64,000 bases of DNA, from NCBI RefSeq assembly GCF_021021435.1, contig NZ_JAINWI010000019.1, positions 1-64,000 on the forward strand, given 5' to 3'. Below, one piece after another: positions 43,409 to 54,250 of the stretch. This stretch comes from Seohaeicola saemankumensis (lineage in GTDB: Bacteria > Pseudomonadota > Alphaproteobacteria > Rhodobacterales > Rhodobacteraceae). The position numbers were made by a program, and so were the translations under genes. How positions within the stretch are numbered: the first letter of the stretch is position 1; each line of letters opens with the position of its first letter. The notes under the pieces were generated by a model. That model had not been told where the DNA came from and did not search any database. It was given only the letters and a program-made list of their open reading frames with translations.

Positions 43409-44767
43409 ATGTTGAACAGACGTCAATTACTCGGAGCCGGCGCGGCAGGTGCAACGCTGGTATCTTCGAAAGCCTGGGGTAAAACACTGAACATGGGCCT
43501 GCCCGAAGCTGCCCAAATGGACAGTGCGGCAACGGCGATTACGCCGCGTCCCAATTCCGGGCCGGACTACACACCCGTGGTCACATTGAACGGGTGGACC
43601 CTGCCGCACCGGATGAACAACGGGGTGAAAGAATTTCACCTCGTGGCCGAACCGGTAGAACGCGAGCTTGCCGACGGCATGATCGCGCATTTGTGGGGCT
43701 ACAACGGCCAATCCACCGGCCCGACGATCGAAGCAGTCGAAGGCGACCGGGTGCGTATCTACGTCACCAATAAGCTGCCGGAAGGCACAACGGTGCATTG
43801 GCACGGGCTCATTCTTCCTTCAGGCATGGATGGGGTCTCCGGATTGAGCCATCCAAGCATCCCGCCGGGCAAAACCTTCGTCTACGAATTCGACTTGGTG
43901 AAGTCCGGAACGTTCATGTACCACCCCCACGGCGATGAAATGACCCAGATGGCGATGGGGATGATGGGCATGTTCGTGGTCCACCCCAAGGATCCCACAT
44001 TCATGCCGGTGGATCGTGATTTCCTGATCATGCTGAATGCTTTCGACATCGATCCGGGTACCTATGTACCCCGCATCATGACGATGACGGATTTCAACCT
44101 TTGGACCTGGAACAGCCGGATCTTCCCCGACATCGATCCGCTGGTCGTGAACAAGGGCGACCGGGTGCGAGTACGGGTTGGGAACCTTACGATGACGAAC
44201 CACCCGATCCATATGCACGGCTATGACTTCAAGGTCACCTGCACGGATGGCGGCTGGGTGCCGCCTGAAGCACAGTGGCCGGAGGTCAGCATCGACATTC
44301 CCGTAGGTGCGATGCGCGCCTACGAATTCGTCGCCGATCATCTGGGAGATTGGGCGATCCATTGCCACAAATCGCACCATACGATGAACGCCATGGGCCA
44401 TGACGTGCCGACGTTCATCGGGGTGAATAAGAAGCCGCTGACCCAGAAGATCCGTCAATTCCAGCCGGAATACATGCCGATGGGCATGTCCGGCATGGGG
44501 GACATGGCAAAAATGGAAATGCCGCTACCCGACAATACCATCCCGATGATGACGGGTTGGGGCCCGTACGGACCCATCGAGATGGGCGGCATGTTTTCGG
44601 TCGTGAAGGTGCGGGACGGCATCGACGCGGACGATTACTCCGATCCCGGCTGGTACGAGAACCCTCCGGGCGAGATGGCCTACGAATGGACTGGCGAATT
44701 ACCCGACTTTGCCTCCAACAACAGCCCCAAGACCATTCTCACACCGAAACCAACCTCGAAGGGCTGA
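43409..44767 (+). CDS. Tat-exported multicopper oxidase
   Basis: 452 residues. A twin-arginine leader (NRRQLLGAGAAGATL) is followed by the four copper motifs: HWHG (130-133), YHPHGDEM (171-178), HPIHMHGYDF and the type-1/trinuclear HCHKSHHTMNAMGHD. A Met-rich segment (MGMSGMGDMAKMEM) after that is typical of cuprous oxidases such as CueO/CopA. It probably oxidises Cu(I) in the periplasm. AAGGAAC precedes the ATG, 11 bp after the channel gene. It is co-transcribed with the cupredoxin-CusF protein. Confidence 0.93.
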   Translation: MLNRRQLLGAGAAGATLVSSKAWGKTLNMGLPEAAQMDSAATAITPRPNSGPDYTPVVTLNGWTLPHRMNNGVKEFHLVAEPVERELADGMIAHLWGYNGQSTGPTIEAVEGDRVRIYVTNKLPEGTTVHWHGLILPSGMDGVSGLSHPSIPPGKTFVYEFDLVKSGTFMYHPHGDEMTQMAMGMMGMFVVHPKDPTFMPVDRDFLIMLNAFDIDPGTYVPRIMTMTDFNLWTWNSRIFPDIDPLVVNKGDRVRVRVGNLTMTNHPIHMHGYDFKVTCTDGGWVPPEAQWPEVSIDIPVGAMRAYEFVADHLGDWAIHCHKSHHTMNAMGHDVPTFIGVNKKPLTQKIRQFQPEYMPMGMSGMGDMAKMEMPLPDNTIPMMTGWGPYGPIEMGGMFSVVKVRDGIDADDYSDPGWYENPPGEMAYEWTGELPDFASNNSPKTILTPKPTSKG

Positions 44768-44813
44768 GCGGCCCTTCGTCATCTCCAACCGAACCAACCT
44801 ACAGGACAATAAA

Positions 44814-45530
44814 ATGAGAAATCTTCTTTTGACGACAAGCTTCGCGATCGCGCTATCAGCACCGGCCTTTGCTTCAGGTACACACGACGGTGGACATGGG
44901 GAGACCAAGCCAGCCGCAATGATGGTCGGCATGCCGGGTGACGCCGCCAAGGTTGACCGCACAATCGACGTCACTTTACTCGAAAACGATGAGGGCCAGA
45001 TGCTGATCGAGAGTGAGCCGATGGATATCAAGGAGGGCGAAACCATCCGCTTCAACATCACCAACAAGGGTGAGCTGGAGCATGAATTCGTCCTCGACAC
45101 GGTAGAGCGCAATGCCGAGCACAAGATCGAAATGGCCAAGATGGACATGGAACATGACGATCCGAACCGTATCCGTCTCGATGCGGGCGCTTCCGGCGAG
45201 GTTGTCTGGACTTTCGCAAATTCTGGCACATTCGAAGCGGCGTGCCTGATCCCTGGCCACTACGAATCCGGCATGCACCGGGAGGTCGCAGTCGGTGACC
45301 AGATGGCTCAGGCTGACGTGGAATACACGAGCGGGACCATCAAGAAAATCGACGCCAAAGCCGGCAAGGTCACAATTATCCACGGCCCTCTCGTCAACCT
45401 GGATATGCCCGCGATGACCATGGTGTTCCGCGCGGACGAAGCCATGCTGGAAAAAATGTCAGAAGGGCAGGACATTCAATTCGTTGCAGACCGCGTAAAA
45501 GGCAAGCTGACTGTGACTGCATTGAAATAA
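44814..45530 (+). CDS. Cupredoxin - CusF chimera
   Basis: 238 residues. Signal peptide 1-20; a plastocyanin-like domain with type-1 ligands H90, C144, H149 and M154 (HEF, CLIPGHYESGM); then a CusF-like domain (172-238) with H190, M201 and M203 in the positions of E. coli CusF H36, M47 and M49. The CusF Trp44 position appears to be Met198. It could pass electrons and Cu(I) between oxidase and efflux. AGGACA lies upstream; longer in-frame starts overlap the oxidase. Fused cupredoxin-CusF proteins exist, but the exact pairing here is worth a look. Confidence 0.88.
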   Translation: MRNLLLTTSFAIALSAPAFASGTHDGGHGETKPAAMMVGMPGDAAKVDRTIDVTLLENDEGQMLIESEPMDIKEGETIRFNITNKGELEHEFVLDTVERNAEHKIEMAKMDMEHDDPNRIRLDAGASGEVVWTFANSGTFEAACLIPGHYESGMHREVAVGDQMAQADVEYTSGTIKKIDAKAGKVTIIHGPLVNLDMPAMTMVFRADEAMLEKMSEGQDIQFVADRVKGKLTVTALK

Positions 45531-45563
45531 TAGCAAGACGTCTACGGGGCCACCTACAACTTG

Positions 45564-45598
45564 GTGGGGCAACGTTTCGAAATGAAGCCTTGCCCCAC
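45564..45598 (+). terminator. 9-bp inverted repeat after the oxidase module
   Basis: GTGGGGCAA (45564-45572) and TTGCCCCAC (45590-45598) flank a 17-base loop about 33 bp after the last stop; TTT follows the right arm. An alternative CCACC/GGTGG hairpin overlaps its left arm. This is a candidate terminator or attenuator. The remaining 45599-45856 holds no supported gene; it precedes a GTG-started permease. Confidence 0.45.
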
Positions 45599-45856
45599 TT
45601 TCCAATGCTAGCATCGGATTCGTCAAATACGGATGAAAACAAGTTTTATGAACATGATGGTGTCCTTTGTCCCCTTCTGCGTGATCTGAGGTGCATCTAG
45701 CTGCGTCCTTTGCAAGGCAAGTGTTTTGCGCTCCTGAGGCGAGCCGGTCATCAGAGAAAGTGACTGCAAGATATGGACTATGTTTAGCCTGGGGCATGTC
45801 ACAGACTTGCGGTTTCACTGACAAAATACGCGCCAAAAGCTCAAAAAGGAAATCCC

Positions 45857-47167
45857 GTGTCGAGAAACGACTACGAGAAGAACAGCATTACCCTGCCTGG
45901 CGCGGTAGCCATGGGAACCGGCGTGATGATCGGCGCGGGCATCTTCGCCCTAACCGGCCAGATCGCCGAACTCGCCGGGCCTCTCTTCTCGCTCTCGTTC
46001 ATCGTGGGCGCCATCGTGACCGCGTTCAGCGCCTATACCTACATCAAGATGTCGAACGCGTATCCGTCAGCGGGCGGCATCGGGATGATCCTGAAGAAGG
46101 CCTACGGCCCGACGACGGTCGCAGCGGGTGCTGCACTTTTGATGGCGCTGTCGATGGTCATCAACGAAAGTCTCGTCGCGCGCACTTTTGGAACTTATGC
46201 AGTTAAGGTGATTGGCGGTAATCCGGATAGCGCTTTAGTGCCAACGCTGGGTGTTGGGCTTATAATTTTTGCCTATCTCGTGAATGCCTCCGGGAACCGG
46301 TCGGTCGGGCTGATTTCTCTTGTCATGGCCGTTCTCAAGGTGGGCGGCATCGCGCTGTTTGGGGCAGCCGGCCTCTGGACGAGCGGAATCTCGTTCGAGG
46401 CGATGGATGGAGACATGGACAAAACCGATTTCGTGGCGTCGGTTGCGCTGTCGATCCTGGCCTTCAAGGGGTTCACGACCATTACCAACAGCGGTGCAGA
46501 GGTCACCGACCCGCACCGCAATGTGGGCCGGGCCATCGTCTGGTCGATCGCCATCTGCGTCGTCGTCTATCTGCTGGTGGCTTTCGCGGTCGGTTCCAGC
46601 CTGCCGCTTGACCGTATCGTGGCAGCGAAGGACTACGCGCTGGCCGAAGCGGCCCAGCCGTCCCTCGGTCAGACCGGCTTCTACCTTACGGTGGCGCTGG
46701 CGCTGGTGGCCACGGCGTCGGGTCTGATCGCCAGCGTGTTCGCGGTCTCGCGGATGCTGGCAATGCTGACCGACATGAAGATGATCCCGCACAGCCATTT
46801 CGGGATGCCGGGCACGATCAAGGACCACACGCTTGTCTACACCGTCGTTATCGCAGGATTCCTGACGGTCTTCTTCGACCTCAGCCGCATCGCCTCGCTT
46901 GGGGCCTTCTTCTATCTGGTGATGGACATGATCATCCACTTCGGTGTGTTCCGGCATCTGCGCGAGGAAATCAGCGCGAGAGGCTGGGTGTTGCTGACGG
47001 CCATCGCACTTGATGCCGTGGTGCTGGCCGCCTTCGCCGCAGTGAAATGGCAGTCCGACCCGCTCATCGTTGTGGTCGGCATCGTTGGCATGGCTCTGGT
47101 GTTCCTGTTCGTCCGGCTGTTCCTCGCGCGCAACTCGGTCGGGGAAGGCGCTCACGCCAATCACTAA
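45857..47167 (+). CDS. APC-family permease (copy 2)
   Basis: 436 residues, about twelve helices, with GAVAMGTGVMIGAGIFALTGQIAE near the N-terminus and LSILAFKGFTTITNSGAEVTDPH in the middle. It matches the permease at 38585 closely along its length, for example an identical MKMIPHSHFGM and SLGAFFYLVMDMIIH. The GTG start at 45857 has AAAAAGGA upstream. It is separated from the next copper ATPase by 66 bp. Substrate unknown; repeated occurrence beside copper pumps suggests a role in metal stress. Confidence 0.87.
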   Translation: MSRNDYEKNSITLPGAVAMGTGVMIGAGIFALTGQIAELAGPLFSLSFIVGAIVTAFSAYTYIKMSNAYPSAGGIGMILKKAYGPTTVAAGAALLMALSMVINESLVARTFGTYAVKVIGGNPDSALVPTLGVGLIIFAYLVNASGNRSVGLISLVMAVLKVGGIALFGAAGLWTSGISFEAMDGDMDKTDFVASVALSILAFKGFTTITNSGAEVTDPHRNVGRAIVWSIAICVVVYLLVAFAVGSSLPLDRIVAAKDYALAEAAQPSLGQTGFYLTVALALVATASGLIASVFAVSRMLAMLTDMKMIPHSHFGMPGTIKDHTLVYTVVIAGFLTVFFDLSRIASLGAFFYLVMDMIIHFGVFRHLREEISARGWVLLTAIALDAVVLAAFAAVKWQSDPLIVVVGIVGMALVFLFVRLFLARNSVGEGAHANH

Positions 47168-47177
47168 AAGGGCTTGA

Positions 47178-47197
47178 GGTTCCGGTCGTTAGAAACC
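47178..47197 (+). promoter_or_regulatory. Possible MerR-family dyad before the YHS-type copper ATPase
   Basis: GGTTCC (47178-47183) and GAAACC (47192-47197) form an imperfect dyad after a TTGAGG hexamer at 47174, 37 bp before the ATPase start. It is compatible with a CueR-type operator, but the -10 region is poor. Confidence 0.2.
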
Positions 47198-47233
47198 GCA
47201 AACTGAAAAAACAGATCGAAAGGCTGGCAGACC

Positions 47234-49567
<2,334 letters not shown>

Positions 49568-49605
49568 CCTGCCCGCACAAAACATCAATCAGAAAGGAAA
49601 ACCAA

Positions 49606-50085
49606 ATGACCCATGAAACGATTTCTCGCCGCGCGATTCTGGTCGGAGCGACCGCGCTCGTGGCGACCTCTCCCCTTCGCACGTCAGCGCAAACTTCGCG
49701 ACCGGCGATCCATGTGATGAAGGATCCCAACTGCGGCTGCTGCTCGGCCTGGATCGAGATCCTCGAAAACGACGGCTTTGTCGTCACGACAGAGGCGAGC
49801 GCCGGAACGCTTCTGATGCGCTACAAGCTGGACAATGGCATCCCGCAGGAGATGGTCTCCTGCCATACAGGCCGCATCGAAGGTTACATGATCGAGGGCC
49901 ACGTGCCCACTGCAGACATTCGCCGTCTTCTGGTGGAACGCCCCGACGCGGTCGGCCTCGCAGTGCCCGGCATGCCCTACGGGTCGCCCGGGATGGGACC
50001 GGAAAGCGAGCGCGAGGCCTATGTGGTACATTTGGTCGATCGAGACGGGACCACGGAGCCGTTCACAAACTATCTGGCAGCCTGA
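49606..50085 (+). CDS. DUF411 periplasmic metal-binding protein
   Basis: 159 residues. Tat-like leader (ISRRAILVGATALVATSP), then the DUF411 core: VMKDPNCGCCSAWIEILE (Cys43, 45, 46), MVSCHTGRIEGYMIEGHVP and VGLAVPGMPYGSPGM. DUF411 proteins bind copper or other soft metals and are regular members of copper islands. AGAAAGGAAA is upstream. It is the last gene before the AT-richer segment. Confidence 0.9.
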   Translation: MTHETISRRAILVGATALVATSPLRTSAQTSRPAIHVMKDPNCGCCSAWIEILENDGFVVTTEASAGTLLMRYKLDNGIPQEMVSCHTGRIEGYMIEGHVPTADIRRLLVERPDAVGLAVPGMPYGSPGMGPESEREAYVVHLVDRDGTTEPFTNYLAA

Positions 50086-50528
50086 ACTCGAGACTGTGAC
50101 AATGAAGGGCGGTCGAGGTCAAAGGGATTGGACCTTGCTAAACAAAGGATCGCCTCATAAATGTCAGCGTTTTTTGGCCATTAGATCACTGTGAGTCAAT
50201 AATACTTCTAACAGGAACACACTTGTCGCACTAATTTTTAGGCGTCGGATACGGTTGGCTACCACAGATCGAGATGCGAAGGGAGAGAGACACCGCACCT
50301 ACTTCTCTCACGTTAATTGGACCTGACATTGAGTTCAACTTTACGGCTCTGGCAAAACCTAGCCTTGAGTTGCGGCGTCAAAACCACTAACATATCTTGC
50401 AGCAAAGAAGCTGTGGTCGGAATGAGTCCAAAATTTCTCCGAAGTGATTTACATTGGCTCTTGGCTCGTGCCAGAATTGCATGCGATTGGAGCAGTTCTA
50501 GAACAAAATATTACATTTTAATGTGACA
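50086..50528. other. AT-richer gene-free stretch
   Basis: 443 bp between the DUF411 gene and the convergent sensor kinase. It is visibly richer in A+T than the copper core. A 69-codon open frame at 50317-50526 has no ribosome site and no recognisable family. I see no terminator with a T-run and no further feature. Confidence 0.4.
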
Positions 50529-51938
50529 TCAAGAAATAAAGACTTCTTGGTCTTCAAAATTCTGGGAAAGGGGCAAGCTCAAACTTGCTAGAATTCCGCC
50601 CCCTGGGTGATTCTGTATTGTTGCATCACCACCATGGGAGCGCAGAATAGCGCGCGAAATGGAAAGACCGAGCCCCGTGCCGCCTGTTTCGCGCGAGCGC
50701 GATGCCTCAACACGGAAAAAGGGTTCAAACACATCTTCAAGTAGTTCATTGGGAATACCAATGCCGTAGTCGCGTATTTCGATAACCGCTCTTTCATTAT
50801 CCCGTTTGTAGGTTACCTCGGCTTTGCCGCCATAGCGAATAGCGTTTTCGATAACGTTGCGGAGAGCACGGCGAATACTTTGCGGTCTTAATCTGACATC
50901 TAGCGGCGCACCAACGTCAAGTTGAAAATCTTCAAGCATGTCACTTTTGAGATCACTAAGAAACTTCCCCAACTCAATCGTCTCCGGAGTTTCGCTGATT
51001 GCTATGCCCCGCGCAAATGCTAGCGTGCGCTCAACCATGTTCTGCATTTCCTCAACGGATGCGATCAAACCGCCGCGCGTCTCCTCATCGTCAACCATTT
51101 CCGCACGGACACGAAGAGCGGTCAGCGGTGAACGCAAATCATGCCCCAAAGCGGCCATTATGCGTGTTTTTTCCGAAACAGTTCGTACTAGGCGCTCCTG
51201 CATGAGGTTGAATGCCTCTGTCAGCCCACGAACCTCAATCGGGCCAACAGCTGGTAGTGGATGACTTTCCTCACCCCTTCCAAGCCTCTCGGCAGCTTGG
51301 GTCAAGCTACGAAGCGGCCAAGTCAAATTTGAAAGCAAATACCAACATGCTCCGCCGATCAGCAGCGCAGCAGTCACGACAAAACTCACCGCGGAATAGA
51401 TCGGCCACTGCAGGGGTGGTCGCTGGAAGCGCGTGTCAACATTAAGCCATTCATCATCAGGAAGAGCTATTGAGAGAGTGAGTTCAAGACCCAACACCCT
51501 GTCATGCATTGTCCTTCCCTGAGGGCCAGACGCTTGTGTGCGCATACTTTCAATTGGGGAAAATGGACGCCCAACCTCGTGAAGCTCAACGCGAACCTCT
51601 CTCGTGTCTCCATTCCAGAGAAGTGATCTGATCCGTTCCTCCACCGCTCCATTTGCTTGATGATCAAGATGGTCAACCGCTGGTCGTGGATCGATCTGAA
51701 AGCGCGCGAGCGGTGAGTCGGCTGCGCTCAAGATTGAAGAATGCAGATCTTTAGGAGCTTGTTCAAGCAGTAGGGCTACATTCGCTGCGCGTCCTGCCGC
51801 CTCAGCTCCGATAGCGGCTCTTACGGCTAGGCTGCGTTCGTCAATAAATAGCCAAATACTTGTCGCCTGCGCGATCACAAGGCATCCAATTATCAGGAGC
51901 AAGATCTGACCGCGCAAACCTACTACCAGTCCTCGCAT
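50529..51938 (-). CDS. Sensor histidine kinase
   Basis: 469 residues. Two membrane helices (about 10-30 and 178-200) border a periplasmic sensor; a HAMP region is followed by the H-box ALGHDLRSPLTALR, N-box NVIENAIRYGGKAE, and G-boxes IRDYGIGIP and GGTGLGLSISRAI. This is an EnvZ/OmpR-type partner. The ATG at 51938 overlaps the regulator stop (TGATG). The periplasmic part has no Cys/His/Met cluster like CusS, so copper sensing is not obvious. It is convergent with the copper core and likely a separate acquisition. Confidence 0.92.
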   Translation of the reverse strand: MRGLVVGLRGQILLLIIGCLVIAQATSIWLFIDERSLAVRAAIGAEAAGRAANVALLLEQAPKDLHSSILSAADSPLARFQIDPRPAVDHLDHQANGAVEERIRSLLWNGDTREVRVELHEVGRPFSPIESMRTQASGPQGRTMHDRVLGLELTLSIALPDDEWLNVDTRFQRPPLQWPIYSAVSFVVTAALLIGGACWYLLSNLTWPLRSLTQAAERLGRGEESHPLPAVGPIEVRGLTEAFNLMQERLVRTVSEKTRIMAALGHDLRSPLTALRVRAEMVDDEETRGGLIASVEEMQNMVERTLAFARGIAISETPETIELGKFLSDLKSDMLEDFQLDVGAPLDVRLRPQSIRRALRNVIENAIRYGGKAEVTYKRDNERAVIEIRDYGIGIPNELLEDVFEPFFRVEASRSRETGGTGLGLSISRAILRSHGGDATIQNHPGGGILASLSLPLSQNFEDQEVFIS

Positions 51939-52660
51939 CACAAAAACGTCTCAACATCTACCGCAAGGCTGTAACCGCCACTTCGAACGGTCGTGATGAT
52001 ACTTGGCCGTCCGGGGTTAGCTTCAATCTTTCGCCGCAGACGGCTGATCTGATTGTCGATGGTTCGATCAAAGGCAGAGGGTAAGCTACCCTTGGCCAAG
52101 TCGATCAATTGCGCACGACTCATCACGACACGTGGACGTTCCAGCAGAATTGTCAAAAGTTTAAACTCTGATGTTGTTAGCGTTTGTTCACGACCTTCAG
52201 CTGAAAATAGGCGACGAGTATCAGTCTCGAGAGTCCATCCTGCGAATTGAACGCGTTTACCCGTGAGACCCTCGGCGAGCAGTTGTGGCCGTTGAGCCCT
52301 CCGGAGAATCGCTTTTATCCGCGCCAGTAACTCACGGGGGTTAAAAGGTTTAGAAAGATAATCATCTGCACCAATCTCAAGTCCTATGATCCGATCCATT
52401 TCCTCACTAAGCGCAGTCAGCATCAGGATGGGCACGCCTCCTTTTGCAGATAAACGACGACATATAGACATTCCATCCTCTCCAGGCATCATCACATCAA
52501 GAACTATGAGATCATAACATCCAACCTTAAGAAGACTGTCCATCTCCACCGCTCCGGCAGCGCTCGTAACGCGCATATTGTTCCTCTCTAAATAACGCGA
52601 AACGGCTTTGCAAATTTCGATACTATCATCAACGAGCAAGATGTGAGGTGTCTTTGTCAT
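51938..52660 (-). CDS. OmpR-family response regulator
   Basis: 240 residues. Receiver domain with the DD pair (LLVDDSIEI), phosphoacceptor Asp in LIVLDVMMPGEDG, Thr in MLTALS and Lys in YLSKPFNPREL, then a winged-helix domain ending IDNQISRLRRKIEANP and VRSGGYSLAV. It pairs with the kinase downstream. A gene for an EF-hand protein is divergent from it across 167 bp and is a likely target. Confidence 0.93.
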   Translation of the reverse strand: MTKTPHILLVDDSIEICKAVSRYLERNNMRVTSAAGAVEMDSLLKVGCYDLIVLDVMMPGEDGMSICRRLSAKGGVPILMLTALSEEMDRIIGLEIGADDYLSKPFNPRELLARIKAILRRAQRPQLLAEGLTGKRVQFAGWTLETDTRRLFSAEGREQTLTTSEFKLLTILLERPRVVMSRAQLIDLAKGSLPSAFDRTIDNQISRLRRKIEANPGRPSIITTVRSGGYSLAVDVETFL

Positions 52661-52827
52661 TTACTAAACTTACCTGAAAAAAGGGCCAGTGCCGATTTTT
52701 AATGTAACCGAATGTCTCCATGCGGCACTCTGCGACAATCCGATACAAAACTGACAACTGCAAGTATTGCATAGTTTGCATGATTAGCCACATTAACGGA
52801 ACCTCAATGGAGAAGGACTAAACCAAA

Positions 52828-53109
52828 ATGAAACACAAAACAAACCTGGTTCTCGCGGCCATGATTGCCACAATCAGCGCCGGAACAGCTTTCGCCGAAC
52901 AGGGGATTGGAAGAGGGCCCCACGAGCTTTCCGTCAACAACAAGCATGTTCACATGAGCGATACCATGCGTAAACATTTCGATCACGCAGATCAGGATGG
53001 TGATGGAAAAGTCACCCGCGCTGAAATGGATGCACACATGCAAGCCGCTCAAGCCGCTTCAGAGTTTCATCGCTCATCGGCAGGACCAACTGGGCATTTT
53101 GATAAGTAG
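52828..53109 (+). CDS. Secreted EF-hand protein
   Basis: 93 residues. Signal peptide 1-23 (cleavage after AFA), and one canonical EF-hand loop D55-Q-D-G-D-G-K-V-T-R-A-E66. Met and His residues are frequent (HVHMSDTMRKHFDHAD). AGAAGGAC lies upstream. Divergent from the response regulator. Small EF-hand proteins of this sort occur next to OmpR/EnvZ-type systems; it probably binds Ca2+ or another divalent ion in the periplasm. Confidence 0.8.
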   Translation: MKHKTNLVLAAMIATISAGTAFAEQGIGRGPHELSVNNKHVHMSDTMRKHFDHADQDGDGKVTRAEMDAHMQAAQAASEFHRSSAGPTGHFDK

Positions 53110-53689
53110 AGTTTTGCTCTATTTGCCTGCGGGCGATCACATTGGCTGATCGCCCGCCTTGGTCACAGACTTATTCGACAGCTTCGGTGACAGGTATGCC
53201 GAGCGCGGTTCAGGACGGCGATGCGGACCTAGAGTTCGGCAACTTGGCGGTCAACGTCCCTCGCGCTCAGGCGTTGACCCAGCAATGTCAATCAGGGCAT
53301 ATTTATCTCAATACAGCTTCGGCGATGGCATCCGCTTCATCGTCGCCAGAGCGCCCAGCTGAGGTCTTTCGATGCTCGCAGCTGTTGATTTTCACCCAGA
53401 ACCGAGCCACCTCTGATTTCGGATTAAGGGTCATTCGTGGGCCAAGATCACCACTCTCTTTGAACGGAGTCGCGGAGGCAATTCGCTGACCTCGTAGATA
53501 ATGTTCGGGCCTTCTGCTTAGGATTTGGCATTTTGTTTTTAGGACGGTGAGGGCCGCCATCGCGCGAACCCTATGTTTGCTGTAGAGGAGATCACTTCTC
53601 GATGGCAGAGCCCGTCTGGGCGCCGATTACAGGCCACCCGGTTTGCCGGATGTCCTATGACCTGCTAACCTAAACAGCCAAAAGTTCCC
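53110..53689. other. Gene-free stretch between EF-hand gene and IS3 debris
   Basis: 580 bp. Open frames here (53142-53489 on +, 53303-53560 on -) have no ribosome site and no recognised family. The stretch may be mobile-element debris, but I cannot assign it. Confidence 0.35.
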
Positions 53690-54240
53690 GACGTGGGACG
53701 TTTGTCGGACCTTATAAAATCGGTCGGGCCCAGCAGGATGAACAGATCTGTCAAGGCACCAACAACGTCGGTCGAGTTGAGCTTGCATTTGATACGCATC
53801 ACCAGCGCCTTCTTCGTGAACTCATTGATAATGTTGAGGGTGCGAAACAGCCGACCGCCATGCGTCCGATCCGGCGCGAAATCATGGGACCAGTCATGAT
53901 TTGGGCGTTCAAGCCGGAGACGGATAGAGGAGCCATCGCTCAGTCAGAGCCGTCCCTACTTAGCGTGTTTCTGTGCAACTTTGAGCCCTTCTTGCACCCA
54001 GATCCGTAAGACACGCTTGCACCAGCGGGAATAGGTTTGAACCGTCACGCCGATCTGCCATATCTGCTCTCGCCTTGCCTTGCCACGGCATCACTTCAAC
54101 CTGCAGAAGCTTCAGGACAGTGTCTTCGGGTTTACCTCTCCTTCCAGCCATGTCTGGTCCTTCTGGAACGGGATCATACTATTACAGTTGTTGGACCACT
54201 TCTGCGGAGGACCTCTAGTTTTGCCCAATTCTGAGAGAAA
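53690..54240 (-). pseudogene. IS3-family transposase remnant (orfA start joined to orfB core)
   Basis: On the minus strand, 54151 begins MAGRRGKPEDTVLKLLQVEV, an IS3-type OrfA start. A frameshift leads to IGVTVQTYSRWC, then a jump to RIWVQEGLKVAQKHAK, GSSIRLRLERPNHDWSHDFA, RTHGGRLFRTLNIINEFTKK and KLNSTDVVGALTDLFILLG, which are OrfB integrase-core sequence. The middle of orfA/orfB and the C-terminus are missing and several stops interrupt it. The boundary toward 54240 may include one IS end (GGACCACTTCTGCGGAGGACC), not proven. Confidence 0.75.
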
Positions 54241-54250
54241 AAAAAATACA

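Noticed and set aside
50317-50526. 69-codon open frame in the AT-richer gap
   Set aside because: No ribosome site, no recognisable motif, biased composition.
53142-53560. Open frames on both strands in the gap after the EF-hand gene
   Set aside because: No family, no start signals; may be transposon debris but not assignable.
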